In this document: positions 63,730-64,000 of the stretch, one piece after another | Position numbering within the stretch: position 1 is the stretch's first letter | Layout of the letters: the number at the start of each line of letters is the position of its first letter | Source: Mameliella sp. MMSF_3455 | GTDB taxonomy: Bacteria; Pseudomonadota; Alphaproteobacteria; Rhodobacterales; Rhodobacteraceae | Direction: 5' to 3' | Assembly (NCBI RefSeq): GCF_030733205.1 | Contig: NZ_JASHJL010000010.1 | Span: forward strand, 1 to 64,000 | Length of the DNA stretch: 64,000 nucleotides | Notes under the pieces: generated by a model | Told to the model about the DNA's origin: nothing | The model's input: only the letters and a program-made list of their open reading frames with translations | Database searches by the model: none | Translations under genes and position numbers: made by a program

Positions 63730-63904
63730 CTTGCTGGCCCCCGCTGCTTTTCTTTTCTTCGGCAGCCTTCAATTGTGCCAGCAGATCGGTGAACCGATCA
63801 GGCACGGGCTGTTGGGCCATATCATCGAAGGCCTGCCTCAAGTTCCGGTCGATTTCATCGACGACTCTTGAATTGAGTTGTTTTCGCGTCATGTGTCTTG
63901 TCAT
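63722..63904 (-). CDS. nepR: Anti-sigma factor NepR
   Basis: The 60-residue protein has the NepR core: a helix around LNSRVVDEIDRNLRQAFDDM, then VPDRFTDLLAQLKAAE. It sequesters EcfG and is itself bound by phosphorylated PhyR. ATG at 63904 is preferred; TTG 63919 and ATG 63892 are alternatives. It forms an operon with ecfG. Confidence 0.9.
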   Translation of the reverse strand: MTRHMTRKQLNSRVVDEIDRNLRQAFDDMAQQPVPDRFTDLLAQLKAAEEKKSSGGQQDA

Positions 63905-63930
63905 CTTTGGATCTCGCAACGCCTCATTAC

Positions 63931-63956
63931 GGAACCAAAACGTTGCAGCCTGCGTT
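63931..63956 (+). promoter_or_regulatory. Divergent EcfG-type promoter
   Basis: GGAAC at 63931-63935, a 17-base spacer and CGTT at 63953-63956 form a second consensus match on the + strand, overlapping the nepR promoter. It points to a gene starting beyond the window, in line with the common phyR / nepR-ecfG divergent arrangement. Confidence 0.75.
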
Positions 63957-63963
63957 CGGTTCC
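63939..63963 (-). promoter_or_regulatory. EcfG-type promoter of nepR-ecfG
   Basis: On the minus strand GGAAC (63963-63959), a 16-base spacer and CGTT (63942-63939) match the EcfG consensus GGAAC-N16/17-CGTT. It lies about 35 bases before the nepR start, so the stress sigma factor would activate its own operon. Confidence 0.85.
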
Positions 63964-64000
63964 ATAGGTAGCACTAATATTTGGAGCAACAAGCATGACG

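Overview
The window looks like a chromosome segment of a marine Rhodobacteraceae (Roseobacter-clade) alphaproteobacterium. The reasons are high-GC coding sequence, a short-form HisG encoded with HisZ, a B12-dependent NrdJ ribonucleotide reductase, a SitABCD-type metal transporter behind Mur/Fur-like boxes, a NepR-EcfG general stress pair with GGAAC-N16/17-CGTT promoters, SlyX, a DUF1489 protein, and a GC-rich REP-like hairpin motif of a kind I associate with this family. No rRNA, tRNA or CRISPR array was seen.

Layout. 1-13.3 kb: folD; a strange GGDLL-repeat protein; an NAD-dependent epimerase; a hotdog thioesterase; the DNA-repair pair pdeM and Lhr-type helicase; a CoA-transferase/nitroreductase/proline-racemase-family run; an aldo/keto reductase; and two exported proteins (VWA domain and ClpP-like fold). 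13.3-23.4 kb: a purine salvage and oxidation cluster on the minus strand (xdhA-xdhB-xdhC, then a BMP-type nucleoside ABC transporter) interrupted by one opposite-strand VasI-like gene. 23.6-27.7 kb: ArsR/AHSA1 and MarR/MFS regulator-target pairs and an alpha/beta hydrolase with a Cys where Ser is expected. 27.9-38.2 kb: dnaE, a lipoprotein, slyX, hisS-hisZ-hisG, yghU and small housekeeping genes.

38.3-55.0 kb is an accessory region. It holds an AbrB/Doc toxin-antitoxin pair, a truncated DNA-binding-protein remnant, an intact IS21-family element, and the tail of a BREX system (the last ~167 codons of pglZ plus an intact brxL). It continues with a VapC/PIN-domain stump, a two-gene Septu-like locus and a short tyrosine recombinase. 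A serine-hydrolase/AraC pair, a 1.3-kb stretch without a convincing gene and three small orphan genes complete it. In the Septu-like locus an HNH nuclease domain is fused to an ABC/AAA ATPase and is followed immediately by a second HNH protein with the same N-terminal signature. I consider this locus the best candidate for an undescribed defence system.

55.0-64.0 kb returns to core-like genes: nrdJ, which here carries an in-frame XRE-type helix-turn-helix domain between its catalytic core and C-terminal region; a small acidic protein; a sulfotransferase; the sitABCD operon with a soluble C-terminal extension on SitC; and nepR-ecfG. Two overlapping, divergent EcfG-type promoters close the window and imply a divergent partner gene, probably phyR, just beyond it.
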